A stretch of DNA of 64,000 nucleotides from positions 4,763,001 through 4,827,000 of the forward strand of contig NZ_CP070982.1 of NCBI RefSeq assembly GCF_018417595.1, in the 5' to 3' direction. Under the pieces are notes generated by a model, which was not told where the DNA came from, ran no database searches, and saw only the letters and a list, made by a program, of their open reading frames with translations. Made by a program: the position numbers and the translations under genes. Positions 41,545 through 50,260 of this stretch are shown piece after piece. The first letter of the stretch is position 1; each line of letters starts with the position of its first letter. The stretch is from Pseudomonas entomophila. GTDB lineage: Bacteria > Pseudomonadota > Gammaproteobacteria > Pseudomonadales > Pseudomonadaceae.

Positions 41545-44133
41545 ATGTCCACTGGTCAAACCCGCCCGTCCTCCATTTCCCGTCGTCGGGGGCAGCTGTC
41601 GCTGCTGACCCTGGCCCTGCTCGCCAGCGGCGCCATCAGCCTGCCGACGCTGGCCGCCGAGCCGGCCCAAGCCAGTAGCCCGCGCATGGGCGACTACCGT
41701 TTCGCCATCGCCCAGCAGCCGCTGGTGTCGGCCGTCAACGCGTTCAGCCAGGTAACCGGCTGGCAGGTTGGGTTCAGCGCGGAGCTGGCCGAGGGCGTGG
41801 CGTCGCCGGGCGTACAGGGCTCGCTGGCGCCGGAGGCGGCGCTGCAACGTCTGCTGCGCGGCACCAGCCTGAGTTACCGCAAGATCGGCAACGGCAATGT
41901 GGTGCTCGAACGCCAGGCGGCCGGCAATGCCATCGCCCTGCAACAGGTAACCGTCAGTGCCACACGCAGTGCCCAGGACGTCAGCCAGGTGCCGAGCACC
42001 GTCAGTGTGCACACCCGCGAGCAGCTCGATCGGCAGAACGTCAACGACATCAAGGAACTGGTGCGCTACGAACCGGGCGTCTCGGTTGGTGGTGTCGGCC
42101 AGCGCAGCGGCCTGAACGGCTACAACATCCGCGGCATCGACGGCGAACGCATCCTCACCCAGGTCGATGGCGTGTCGATCCCCGACAGCTTCTTCTACGG
42201 CCCCTACGCCCAGACCCAACGCAACTACGTCGACCCGGAGATCGTCAAGCGCGTGGAGATCCTCCGTGGCCCAGCTTCGGTGCTGTACGGCAGCAACGCC
42301 ATCGGTGGCGCGGTGAGCTACTTCACCCTCGACCCCGATGACATCATCAAACCTGGCCAGGACGTCGGCGCACGCCTGAAGACCGGCTACAGCTCCGCCG
42401 ACGAAAGCTGGCTGACCTCCGCCACCGTCGCCGGTCGCCAGGGCGACTTCGACGGTTTGCTGCACCTGAGCCAGCGCAATGGCCACGAGACCGAATCCTA
42501 CGGCGAGCACGGCGGCACCGGCCTGGACCGCAGCGAAGCCAACCCCGAGGACGTGCGCACCACCAACGTACTGGCCAAGCTCGGCTGGAACTACGCCGAC
42601 GACGCGCGCCTGGGTTTCACCTATGAGCACTACAAGGATGACCGTGACCAGAACATCCTCAGCGCTGTGGGCGGCCCGTTCATTCCGGGCCGTGGTGCCT
42701 CGAACATGTACCGCATGCGCCAGGGCAACGATACCGTCACCCGCGAGCGCTTCGGCATCAACCACGAATTCGGCCTCGACAGCCTGGTCGCCGACCACGT
42801 GAAGTGGAGCCTGAACTACCAGATCGCCAAGACCGACCAGCGCACCGACGAGCTGTACTTCGCCAGCGGCCGCCAGGTGTTCCGCGACCGCCAGACCACC
42901 TACAAGGACCGCCAGTGGGTGTTCGACGGCCAGTTCGACAAGGCCTTCAGCATCGGTGCCACCGAGCACCTGCTGACCTACGGCACCACCCTCAAGCATG
43001 AGAAGGTCACCGGTTCGCGCAGCGGCACCGGCACCTGCCTGAACGTGGGTGGCAGCTGCCGTGGCATCGGCCAGAACAGCCCGAGCGATGGCCAGGTGCT
43101 GGTCAGCGACTTCCCGGACCCGACCGTGAACACCTACAGCCTGTTCGCCCAGGATGAAATCCGCTGGAACAACTGGACCTTCCTGCCGGGTGCGCGCTAT
43201 GACTACACCCGCATGGAGCCGAAGATGACCGCCGAGTTCCTGCGCGGTATCCAGGGCACCGGCGCGGCGCCGGGCAGCATCGACGACTCGGACAAGAAGT
43301 GGCACCGCGTCTCGCCCAAGTTCGGCGTCACCTATGCCTTCAACGACAACTACACCTGGTACGGCCAGTACGCCGAAGGCTTCCGCACCCCGACCGCCAA
43401 GGCCATGTACGGACGCTTCGACAACCCGACCCTCGGCTACAGCGTCGAGCCCAACCCGAACCTGGAACCGGAGAAGAGCAAGAGCTACGAGACCGGCCTA
43501 CGCGGCAACTTCGAGGCCGGCAACTTCGACGTGGCGGTGTTCTACAACAAGTACCGCGACTTCATCAACGAGGACGCCGTGCAGTCGGCCAACCTCGGTT
43601 CGACCTTCCAGGCCAACAACATCAAGCACGCCACCATCAAGGGCGCCGAGTTCAAGGGGCGCCTGAACCTCGACCACTTCGGCGCCGCGCAAGGCCTGTA
43701 CACCCAGGGTTCGCTGGCCTACGCCCGTGGCCGCAACGACGATACCGGCCAGCCGCTGAACAGCGTCAACCCGCTGACTGCGGTGCTGGGCCTGGGCTAT
43801 GAGCAGCAGAATTACGGCGGGTTGGTCAGTTGGACCCTGGTCAAGCGCAAGGACCGTGTCGACGACACCACTTTCTTCGCCCCCGATGGCGCCAGCAAGC
43901 AGTTCCGCACCCCGGGCTACGGCGTGCTGGACCTGACCGGCTACTACAAGGTGACCGACGACATCACCGTCAATGCCGGGCTGTACAACCTGACCGACAA
44001 GAAGTACTGGCAATGGGATGACGTGCGTGGCTACGACGCGCTGGGCGAAGCAGGCGTGACCCAACCGGCCAACCTCGATCGCCTGACCATGCCGGGGCGC
44101 AACTTCGCCATCAACCTGGTGTGGGATATCTGA
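41545..44133 (+). CDS. TonB-dependent heme receptor with signalling domain
   Basis: An 862-residue outer membrane receptor. The signal peptide ends near LPTLAAEPA. An STN signalling domain occupies about residues 50-135 (FAIAQQPLVSAVNAFSQVTGWQVGFS). The plug has NVNDIKELVRYEPGVSV and RGIDGERILTQVDG. The barrel carries YAEGFRTPTAKAMYG and EPNPNLEPEKS, which correspond to the FRAP-NPNL region of heme/hemoglobin receptors, and ends in an aromatic-rich strand (FAINLVWDI). With the adjacent sigma/anti-sigma pair and heme oxygenase it is assigned to heme uptake and cell-surface signalling. Confidence 0.93.
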   Translation: MSTGQTRPSSISRRRGQLSLLTLALLASGAISLPTLAAEPAQASSPRMGDYRFAIAQQPLVSAVNAFSQVTGWQVGFSAELAEGVASPGVQGSLAPEAALQRLLRGTSLSYRKIGNGNVVLERQAAGNAIALQQVTVSATRSAQDVSQVPSTVSVHTREQLDRQNVNDIKELVRYEPGVSVGGVGQRSGLNGYNIRGIDGERILTQVDGVSIPDSFFYGPYAQTQRNYVDPEIVKRVEILRGPASVLYGSNAIGGAVSYFTLDPDDIIKPGQDVGARLKTGYSSADESWLTSATVAGRQGDFDGLLHLSQRNGHETESYGEHGGTGLDRSEANPEDVRTTNVLAKLGWNYADDARLGFTYEHYKDDRDQNILSAVGGPFIPGRGASNMYRMRQGNDTVTRERFGINHEFGLDSLVADHVKWSLNYQIAKTDQRTDELYFASGRQVFRDRQTTYKDRQWVFDGQFDKAFSIGATEHLLTYGTTLKHEKVTGSRSGTGTCLNVGGSCRGIGQNSPSDGQVLVSDFPDPTVNTYSLFAQDEIRWNNWTFLPGARYDYTRMEPKMTAEFLRGIQGTGAAPGSIDDSDKKWHRVSPKFGVTYAFNDNYTWYGQYAEGFRTPTAKAMYGRFDNPTLGYSVEPNPNLEPEKSKSYETGLRGNFEAGNFDVAVFYNKYRDFINEDAVQSANLGSTFQANNIKHATIKGAEFKGRLNLDHFGAAQGLYTQGSLAYARGRNDDTGQPLNSVNPLTAVLGLGYEQQNYGGLVSWTLVKRKDRVDDTTFFAPDGASKQFRTPGYGVLDLTGYYKVTDDITVNAGLYNLTDKKYWQWDDVRGYDALGEAGVTQPANLDRLTMPGRNFAINLVWDI

Positions 44134-44162
44134 TGGGCTGAAATCGTCGGCTGCATCGCGGT

Positions 44163-44246
44163 TGTAGGAGCGGCTTCGGCCGCGATGCAGGCACCACATA
44201 CGTGACACCCGCTTCGTGGGTGATCGCGGCTGAAGCCGCTCCTACA
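44163..44246. repeat. REP pair between receptor and heme oxygenase genes
   Basis: Two inverted GGAGCGGCTTCGGCCGCGAT/ATCGCGGCTGAAGCCGCTCC units with a CACCCGC-type spacer hairpin. Confidence 0.85.
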
Positions 44247-44316
44247 CAGACCGCACCCAATCAATGCGCGACGCCCTGACGTCGACTCATGAGAATGATT
44301 TCACTTCGCAGGTGAG

Positions 44317-44353
44317 GTTTTTTTACTGTCCCGCGTCTTCTGTTTCGTCTTGT
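44317..44353 (+). promoter_or_regulatory. ECF-type promoter of the heme oxygenase gene
   Basis: GTTTTTTTAC (44317-44326), 19 bases, then CGTCTTGT (44346-44353), matching the element before the receptor gene base for base in the first block. A weak Fur-like stretch GAGAATGATTTCA lies upstream (44291-44303). Confidence 0.6.
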
Positions 44354-44384
44354 CACTAGACGCCCCATTTTCCAAGGATGCCCC

Positions 44385-44990
44385 ATGAACGCCCCTTCCT
44401 CCGAGCGCGCCGCCCTGCGCTCCCAGCGCCTCAACCAGATCACCCACGCCCCGCACACCGAGCTGGATGCCCTGGTCAAGTCGCACAAGCCGTTCGACAC
44501 CCGCGAGAGCTTCGCCCGCTTCGTGGTCGCCCAGTACCTGTTCCAGTCCGAACTGCAGGCGCTGTACAACGACCCGCAACTGATCGCCATCGTCCCCGAC
44601 CTGGCCGAGCGCTGCCGCGCCGAGCAAGCGCGCCTGGACCTGGCCGACCTCGACACCGAAGTCCCCGCCCCGGTCGCCGGTGCCCTGCAGTCGCCAAGCC
44701 TGGGTGAGGCCATGGGCTGGATCTTCGTCTCCGAAGGCTCCAAACTGGGCGCCGCGTTCCTGATCAAGCGTGCCGTGGCCCTCGAGCTGTCCGACAGCTT
44801 CGGTGCCCGTCACCTGGGCGAACCGGCCGGTGGCCGCGCCGAAGGCTGGAAGCAGTTCACCCGCATCCTCGACGGCCTGGCGCTGTCGGCTGAAGAGGAG
44901 GCCGCCGCCGAACGTGGCGCGGTCGCCGCCTTCGAGCGCTTCACCGAACTGCTCAAGCACGCCTACGCGACCGACGCCGCCCTGGCCTGA
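44385..44990 (+). CDS. hemO: Heme oxygenase (biliverdin-producing)
   Basis: A 201-residue bacterial heme oxygenase that opens imported heme to release iron, biliverdin and CO in the cytoplasm. The proximal heme ligand is likely His24 in THAPHTELDAL. The distal helix has SEGSKLGAAFLIKRA with the flexible glycine region. The overall layout matches the HemO/PigA type of Pseudomonas. It follows the heme receptor and has its own ECF-type promoter. Confidence 0.92.
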   Translation: MNAPSSERAALRSQRLNQITHAPHTELDALVKSHKPFDTRESFARFVVAQYLFQSELQALYNDPQLIAIVPDLAERCRAEQARLDLADLDTEVPAPVAGALQSPSLGEAMGWIFVSEGSKLGAAFLIKRAVALELSDSFGARHLGEPAGGRAEGWKQFTRILDGLALSAEEEAAAERGAVAAFERFTELLKHAYATDAALA

Positions 44991-45002
44991 CACGCTTTAC
45001 CC

Positions 45003-45020
45003 GGCCGCCCTCGGGCGGCC
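45003..45020 (+). terminator. Short GC hairpin after hemO
   Basis: GGCCGCCC-TC-GGGCGGCC, without a T-run, between hemO and the DUF454 gene. Weak terminator or RNA stabiliser. Confidence 0.4.
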
Positions 45021-45039
45021 ACACCGTTGCCGTGAGACC

Positions 45040-45453
45040 ATGACCCGAATCGCCCGCTCGAAACTGTCCCGCCTGCTGTACGCGATCCTGGCCTATGTCA
45101 GCCTGGGGATCGGCCTGGTCGCGATCGTCATCCCCGGCCTGCCCACCACCGAGTTCATCCTCCTCGCCGCCTGGGCCGCCACCCGCAGCTCGCCGCGACT
45201 TTCGGCATGGCTGGAGAACCACCGCCTGTTCGGCCCGATCCTGTACAACTGGCGCAACGGCAAGGTGATCCAGCGCCGGGCGAAAGTCAGCGCCACGGTA
45301 AGCATGCTGCTGTGCGCGGGGCTGATGCTGACCTTCCTCGACCACCGCTGGCCGGTGTTCCTCGCCATCGGCGGCATGACCCTCGGCAACCTGTGGATCT
45401 GGTCGCGCCCTGAGCGCCCGATCACACCCGCTGCCGTCGAACTGCAACGCTGA
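45040..45453 (+). CDS. DUF454 (YbaN-type) inner membrane protein
   Basis: A 137-residue membrane protein with an N-terminal hydrophobic pair (LLYAILAYVSLGIGLVAIVIPGLPTTEFILLAAWAATRSSP) and a second hydrophobic block near the C-terminus. The GLPTTEF and HRLFGPILYNWRNGKVIQRRAK segments define the DUF454/YbaN family. Function unknown. It lies 49 bases after hemO in the same direction, and the link to heme genes recurs in pseudomonads, so a role in heme or iron handling at the membrane is an inference. Confidence 0.85.
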   Translation: MTRIARSKLSRLLYAILAYVSLGIGLVAIVIPGLPTTEFILLAAWAATRSSPRLSAWLENHRLFGPILYNWRNGKVIQRRAKVSATVSMLLCAGLMLTFLDHRWPVFLAIGGMTLGNLWIWSRPERPITPAAVELQR

Positions 45454-45510
45454 GCATTTGCGCCCCGGCGCAGGATGTACTGCAATTGGATCCACGAAGG
45501 AGGATCCTGC

Positions 45511-46857
45511 ATGCAGCCTTTGCTCGAGACCATCGCCCATTCCCTGACCCTCGATCCTGCCGCCGTGCGCTGGCAAGGTATCGGTACCCTGCCTTCCGCG
45601 TTCGCCGTGACCGGCCTGGCCTCGGCCAGCATCGCCGCCGCTGGCCTGGCCCTGGCCAACCTGCTGCAAGGCCAGCGGGACAGCTGCCCGCTGGTCCGCG
45701 TCGACCGGCGCCTGGCCTCCTTCTGGTTCGCCACCAGCCTGCGCCCCCGTGGCTGGGAGCCACCGCCCCTGTGGGATGCCATCGCTGGCGACTACCCGGC
45801 TCGTGACGGCTGGATTCGCCTGCACACCAATGCCGCGCACCACCGCGCCGCCGCCTTGAGCGTACTTGGCCCGGTATCCAATCGCGCCGATGTGACCCGA
45901 CGCGTGGCGCAGTGGGACGCTGACGAACTGGAAGCCGCCGTGGTCGAGGCCGGTGGCTGCGCGGCGCGGATGCGCGGTTGGCTGGAATGGTGCGAACACC
46001 CCCAGGGCCGGGCCGTGAACGCGGAATCGCTGATCCTGCGCGAAACCTTCGCCGGACCGTGTCAGCCCTGGCACGGCAGCGAGGCCAGGCCGCTGGCCGG
46101 CATCAAGGTGCTGGACCTCACCCGCATCCTCGCCGGCCCCATTGCCACCCGGCTGCTGGCGGGGTTTGGCGCCGACGTGCTGCGTATCGACCCACCCGGC
46201 TGGGAGGAGCCAGCTGTCGCCGCCGAAGTGACCCTCGGCAAGCGCTGTGCTCGCCTGGACCTGCACACCCCCGGGGGCCGTCGCATACTCGAGCAACTGC
46301 TGACCGAGGCCGATGTGCTGGTCCACGGTTATCGCGCCGACGCGCTGGAGCGCCTCGGCCTGGGCGCCGAGCGGCGCCGCCAGTTGAACCCCGGGCTGGT
46401 CGACGTGAGCTTGAATGCCTATGGCTGGAGCGGCCCCTGGAAGGACCGCCGCGGTTTCGACAGCCTGGTGCAGATGAGCAGCGGCATCGCTCGCGCCGGC
46501 ATGCGCTGGCAGCAGGCGGACCGACCGGTGCCACTGCCGGTGCAGGCACTGGACCACGGAACGGGGTACCTGATGGCCGCCGAAACGATTCGAGCCTTGG
46601 GCGAGCGGCTGCGTAACGGCCAGGGCTGCCGCTCGCGGCTGTCGCTGGCGCGTACGGCCAAGCTGCTGGTGGAGCACGGGACGATGGACGAGGACCTGCC
46701 CCTGGCACCGGAGTCGGCCGACGATCACGACCCGCATACCGAGCGCACACCCTGGGGTGACGCGCAACGGATCAAAGGGCCGCTGAAAGTGGGGGACGCT
46801 CAGTTGAGCTGGGCCTTGGGCGCCTGTGAACTCGGCTCTTCCAAGGCCAACTGGTAA
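45511..46857 (+). CDS. CaiB/BaiF-type protein, permuted-looking and lacking the catalytic Asp
   Basis: A 448-residue protein starting at ATG 45511 after AAGGAGG. The CoA-transferase class III N-terminal motif (IKVLDLTRILAGPIATRLLAGFGADVLRIDPPGW) appears only around residue 190. The first 185 residues resemble the small-domain/C-terminal half of the family (GWIRLHTN...LSVLG, then an ELEAAVVEAGGCAARMRGWLEW segment). In the family the catalytic Asp lies in a GxGxxVDVSL context; here the matching stretch is GQGCRSRLSL, with Arg376. It therefore may not act as a normal CoA transferase. No partner gene is nearby. Confidence 0.75.
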   Translation: MQPLLETIAHSLTLDPAAVRWQGIGTLPSAFAVTGLASASIAAAGLALANLLQGQRDSCPLVRVDRRLASFWFATSLRPRGWEPPPLWDAIAGDYPARDGWIRLHTNAAHHRAAALSVLGPVSNRADVTRRVAQWDADELEAAVVEAGGCAARMRGWLEWCEHPQGRAVNAESLILRETFAGPCQPWHGSEARPLAGIKVLDLTRILAGPIATRLLAGFGADVLRIDPPGWEEPAVAAEVTLGKRCARLDLHTPGGRRILEQLLTEADVLVHGYRADALERLGLGAERRRQLNPGLVDVSLNAYGWSGPWKDRRGFDSLVQMSSGIARAGMRWQQADRPVPLPVQALDHGTGYLMAAETIRALGERLRNGQGCRSRLSLARTAKLLVEHGTMDEDLPLAPESADDHDPHTERTPWGDAQRIKGPLKVGDAQLSWALGACELGSSKANW

Positions 46858-46865
46858 CGCTTTTC

Positions 46866-46954
46866 GTAGGCGCCAGCCTTGCTGGCGAATGCAAGGCGCA
46901 GCCTTGCCCGGTACACCGAGGTGCGCCCTTCGCCAGCAAGGCTGGCTCCTACAG
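46866..46954. repeat. REP pair, CGCCAGCAAGGCTGGCG class
   Basis: Inverted units GTAGGCGCCAGCCTTGCTGG and its partner ending CTCCTAC flank about 40 bases, between the CaiB-like gene and the second arcD. Confidence 0.75.
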
Positions 46955-48376
46955 GCTCAGCAGCCCGGAATAGAGTGCGTACGCGGCCAATCCCGCACCG
47001 ACCAGTACCGCCGCGAATATCAGCTTCTCCCAGGCGGTGAACAACACCTGCCCCTGCTCGCGCTTGGCATGGGCGAACAGGATCACCCCCGGCGCGTACA
47101 GCAGCGCCGACAGCAGCACGTACTTGAGCCCGCCGGCATACAGCAGCCACACTGCATACAACAACGCGATCACCGCCACCAGCAGGTCCTTGCGCCGCAA
47201 CCCGGCCTGCCCTTCGTAGCTCTCCCCTCGAAGCGCCAGCAACACCGCGTAGGCCGCCGACCAGAAGTACGGCACCAGGATCATCGACGACGCCAGGTAG
47301 ATCAGGCTGGTGTAGGTGCCCGCCGAGAACAGGGTGATCAGCAGGAAGCCCTGGATCATCACGTTGGTCAGCCACAGGGCATTGGCCGGCACATGGTTCT
47401 GGTTCTCCCGCGCCAGGAAGCGCGGCATGGTCTTGTCGCGGGCGGTGGCGAACAGGATCTCGGCGCACAGCAGCGCCCACGACAGCAGCGCCCCCAGTAG
47501 CGAAACCGCCAACCCGATGCTGATCAACAGCGCGCCCCAGGGGCCGACGATATGCTCCAGCACCGAAGCCAGCGAAGGGTTCTGCAACCCCGCCAGCTCA
47601 GGCTGGGTCATCACCCCCAACGACAGCACGTTGACCAGCACCAACAATGCCAGCACCCCGAGAAAGCCCACCACCGTCGCCTTGCCCACGTCCGAACGGT
47701 GCAACGCACGCCCGGAATAGACGCTGGCACCCTCGATACCAATGAACACGAACACCGTCACCAGCATCATGTTGCGCACCTGCTCGAGCACGCTGCCGAA
47801 CTTCGGGTTGCTCAGCCCCCAGATGTCGCGGGTGAAGATGTCGGCGCGAAAGGCAAAGGCGGCGATGACGATGAACATCAGCAACGGCACCACCTTGGCC
47901 ACGGTGGTCACCTGGTTGATGAACGCCGCTTCCCTGATGCCGCGCAGCACCAGGAAATGCACGGCCCACAACAGCAGCGAGGCACAGCCGATGGCCACCG
48001 GCGTGTTGCCTTCGCCGAACACCGGGAAATAGAAGCCCAAGGTGCTGAACAGCAGCACGAAATAACCGACGTTGCCCAACCAGGCGCTGATCCAGTAGCC
48101 CCAGGCCGAAGAGAAGCCCATGTAGTCGCCGAAGCCGGCCTTGGCGTAGGCATACACCCCGGAATCCAGCTCCGGCTTGCGGTTGGCCAGGGTCTGGAAC
48201 ACGAACGCCAGGGCCAGCATGCCCACCGCGGTGATGCTCCAGCCGATCAGCACGGCCCCCACGTCGGCGCGCGCGGCCATGTTCTGCGGCAACGAGAAGA
48301 TCCCGCCACCGATCATCGAGCCGACCACCAGCGCGATGAGCGCGCCAAGGCGCAGTTTCTGTCCCGGTTCGCTCAT
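46949..48376 (-). CDS. Arginine/ornithine antiporter-like permease (second ArcD copy)
   Basis: A 475-residue APC-superfamily transporter with 12-13 hydrophobic segments, beginning [27 protein letters not shown], the substrate-binding GSMIGGGIF loop. It is the same length as the arcD product at 48802 and closely similar along the whole protein. The two genes are divergent. It probably exchanges arginine or a related basic amino acid for ornithine. Outside arcDABC, it may serve aerobic uptake or a different ligand; that is inference. Confidence 0.88.
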   Translation of the reverse strand: MSEPGQKLRLGALIALVVGSMIGGGIFSLPQNMAARADVGAVLIGWSITAVGMLALAFVFQTLANRKPELDSGVYAYAKAGFGDYMGFSSAWGYWISAWLGNVGYFVLLFSTLGFYFPVFGEGNTPVAIGCASLLLWAVHFLVLRGIREAAFINQVTTVAKVVPLLMFIVIAAFAFRADIFTRDIWGLSNPKFGSVLEQVRNMMLVTVFVFIGIEGASVYSGRALHRSDVGKATVVGFLGVLALLVLVNVLSLGVMTQPELAGLQNPSLASVLEHIVGPWGALLISIGLAVSLLGALLSWALLCAEILFATARDKTMPRFLARENQNHVPANALWLTNVMIQGFLLITLFSAGTYTSLIYLASSMILVPYFWSAAYAVLLALRGESYEGQAGLRRKDLLVAVIALLYAVWLLYAGGLKYVLLSALLYAPGVILFAHAKREQGQVLFTAWEKLIFAAVLVGAGLAAYALYSGLLSL

Positions 48377-48726
48377 GGGGTTCCTCGTGCGCGGGCGCGC
48401 GTAAACGTATTTACCAACATCATTGTTACAAGTTTTTTATCAAAACGAGCCATTAACCCTATAGCACTCATAACCGGAATGTCTATGGCATCCCCCTCAT
48501 AAAAATCACAGTTGTCGGATACTTCACGCGCCGTCTAAACCTGTCGCTAATTACTGTGAAAAATTTGCGAAAACCCTAAAACGGTCTAACTTCACAGTTC
48601 GCAGGCGAAACGGAGCGTTTGCTCCAGAAGGACATGGAGGTGCCAGCGCACAAGGCCTGCGTCAGAGCTGTCGGCATCCTCCAGGAGGCGCATGAGGGAT
48701 TTTTCTGATCTTCATGCGGGCATGAA

Positions 48727-48768
48727 CTGATCTAAGTCAGCGAATGATCCAGGCGTCAGATTTATTCT
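48727..48768 (+). promoter_or_regulatory. ANR-like box and promoter of arcDABC
   Basis: CTGAT-CTAA-GTCAG (48727-48740) resembles the ANR/FNR consensus TTGAT-N4-ATCAA at 7 of 10 positions. TATTCT (48763-48768) is a good -10; the start expected near 48775 puts the box centre at -41.5, the class II activator position. The rest of the 48377-48801 gap holds AT-rich stretches and a 24-codon frame of doubtful value (48632). Confidence 0.55.
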
Positions 48769-48801
48769 GAGGTCAACTTTCTCCTGGTACGGAGTCGTTA
48801 A

Positions 48802-50229
48802 ATGTCTGATTCTCCCGGAAAACTAAAACTCGGTGCACTTGTTGCACTTGTCGTCGGCTCGATGATTGGCGGCGGGATCTTCTCGTTGCCGCAGAACATG
48901 GCCGCCAGCGCCGGCGTTGGGGCCGTGCTGATCGGTTGGGCCATCACCGCGGTGGGCATGCTCACCCTCGCCTTCGTCTTCCAGACCCTCGCCAACCGCA
49001 AACCTGACCTCGACGGCGGGGTGTACGCCTACGCCAAGGCCGGCTTCGGCGACTACATGGGCTTCTCTTCCGCCTGGGGCTACTGGATCAGTGCCTGGCT
49101 CGGCAACGTCGGCTACTTCGTGCTGCTGTTCAGCACCCTGGGGTACTTCTTCCCGGTGTTCGGTGAAGGCAACACCCCGGCGGCGGTGATCGGCGCGTCG
49201 ATCCTGCTGTGGGCGGTGCACTTCCTGGTGCTGCGCGGCATCAAGGAAGCGGCGTTCATCAACCTGGTCACCACCGTGGCCAAGGTCGTGCCACTGGCGC
49301 TGTTCGCCCTGATCTGCCTGTTCGCCTTCAAGCTCGATGTGTTCACTGCGGATATCTGGGCCCTTGGCACGCCAGAGCTTGGCAGCGTGATGAACCAGGT
49401 GCGCAACATGATGCTGGTCACCGTGTGGGTGTTCATCGGCATCGAGGGCGCGAGCATCTTCTCCTCCCGTGCGGAAAAACGCTCCGACGTGGGCAAGGCC
49501 ACGGTCATCGGCTTCGTCACCGTGCTGCTGTTCCTGGTGCTGGTCAACGTGCTGTCGCTGGGCGTGATGACCCAGCCGGAACTGGCCAAGCTGCAGAACC
49601 CGTCGATGGCGGCCGTACTTGAACACGTGGTCGGCCATTGGGGCGCGGTACTGATCAGCGTCGGTTTGATCATCTCGCTGCTGGGGGCGCTGCTGTCGTG
49701 GGTGCTGCTGTGCGCCGAGATCATGTTCGCCGCCGCGAAAGACCACACCATGCCGGAGTTCCTGCGCCGCGAGAACCAGAACCATGTGCCGGCCAACGCC
49801 CTGTGGCTGACCAACGCCATGGTGCAGATATTCCTGGTCATCACCTTGTTCTCCAACAGCACCTACCTGTCGCTGATCTACCTCGCCACCTCGATGATCC
49901 TGGTGCCTTACCTGTGGTCGGCGGCCTACGCGGTACTGCTGGCGGTGCGCAGCGAAACCTACGAACAGGCCCTGGCCGAACGCAAGAAAGACCTGATCAT
50001 CGGCGGCATCGCCCTGCTCTACGCGATCTGGCTGCTGTACGCCGGCGGCGTGAAATACCTGCTGCTCTCGGCCCTGCTCTATGCCCCTGGCGCGATCCTG
50101 TTCGCCAAGGCCAAGCGCGAGGTCGGCCAACCGATCTTCACCAACGTGGAAAAACTGATCTTCGCCGCCGTGGTCGCGGGCGCCCTGGTGGCGGCCTACG
50201 GCCTGTACGACGGCTTCCTGACGCTCTGA
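48802..50229 (+). CDS. arcD: Arginine/ornithine antiporter
   Basis: A 475-residue inner membrane APC-family antiporter that imports arginine in exchange for ornithine in the arginine deiminase pathway. Hallmarks are [21 protein letters not shown] near residue 20, [15 protein letters not shown], and the [16 protein letters not shown] segment. First gene of arcDABC, under a probable ANR-dependent promoter, so it is expected to be induced at low oxygen. Confidence 0.95.
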   Translation: MSDSPGKLKLGALVALVVGSMIGGGIFSLPQNMAASAGVGAVLIGWAITAVGMLTLAFVFQTLANRKPDLDGGVYAYAKAGFGDYMGFSSAWGYWISAWLGNVGYFVLLFSTLGYFFPVFGEGNTPAAVIGASILLWAVHFLVLRGIKEAAFINLVTTVAKVVPLALFALICLFAFKLDVFTADIWALGTPELGSVMNQVRNMMLVTVWVFIGIEGASIFSSRAEKRSDVGKATVIGFVTVLLFLVLVNVLSLGVMTQPELAKLQNPSMAAVLEHVVGHWGAVLISVGLIISLLGALLSWVLLCAEIMFAAAKDHTMPEFLRRENQNHVPANALWLTNAMVQIFLVITLFSNSTYLSLIYLATSMILVPYLWSAAYAVLLAVRSETYEQALAERKKDLIIGGIALLYAIWLLYAGGVKYLLLSALLYAPGAILFAKAKREVGQPIFTNVEKLIFAAVVAGALVAAYGLYDGFLTL

Positions 50230-50260
50230 ACCACGACTTCGCTTTACAGGAGGATTCACC

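Noticed and set aside
48632..48706. 24-codon frame upstream of arcD (MEVPAHKACVRAVG...)
   Set aside because: It lies upstream of the predicted arcD start and AGAAGGAC is too close to the ATG. There is no basic-amino-acid codon bias suggesting attenuation and no support beyond an open frame.
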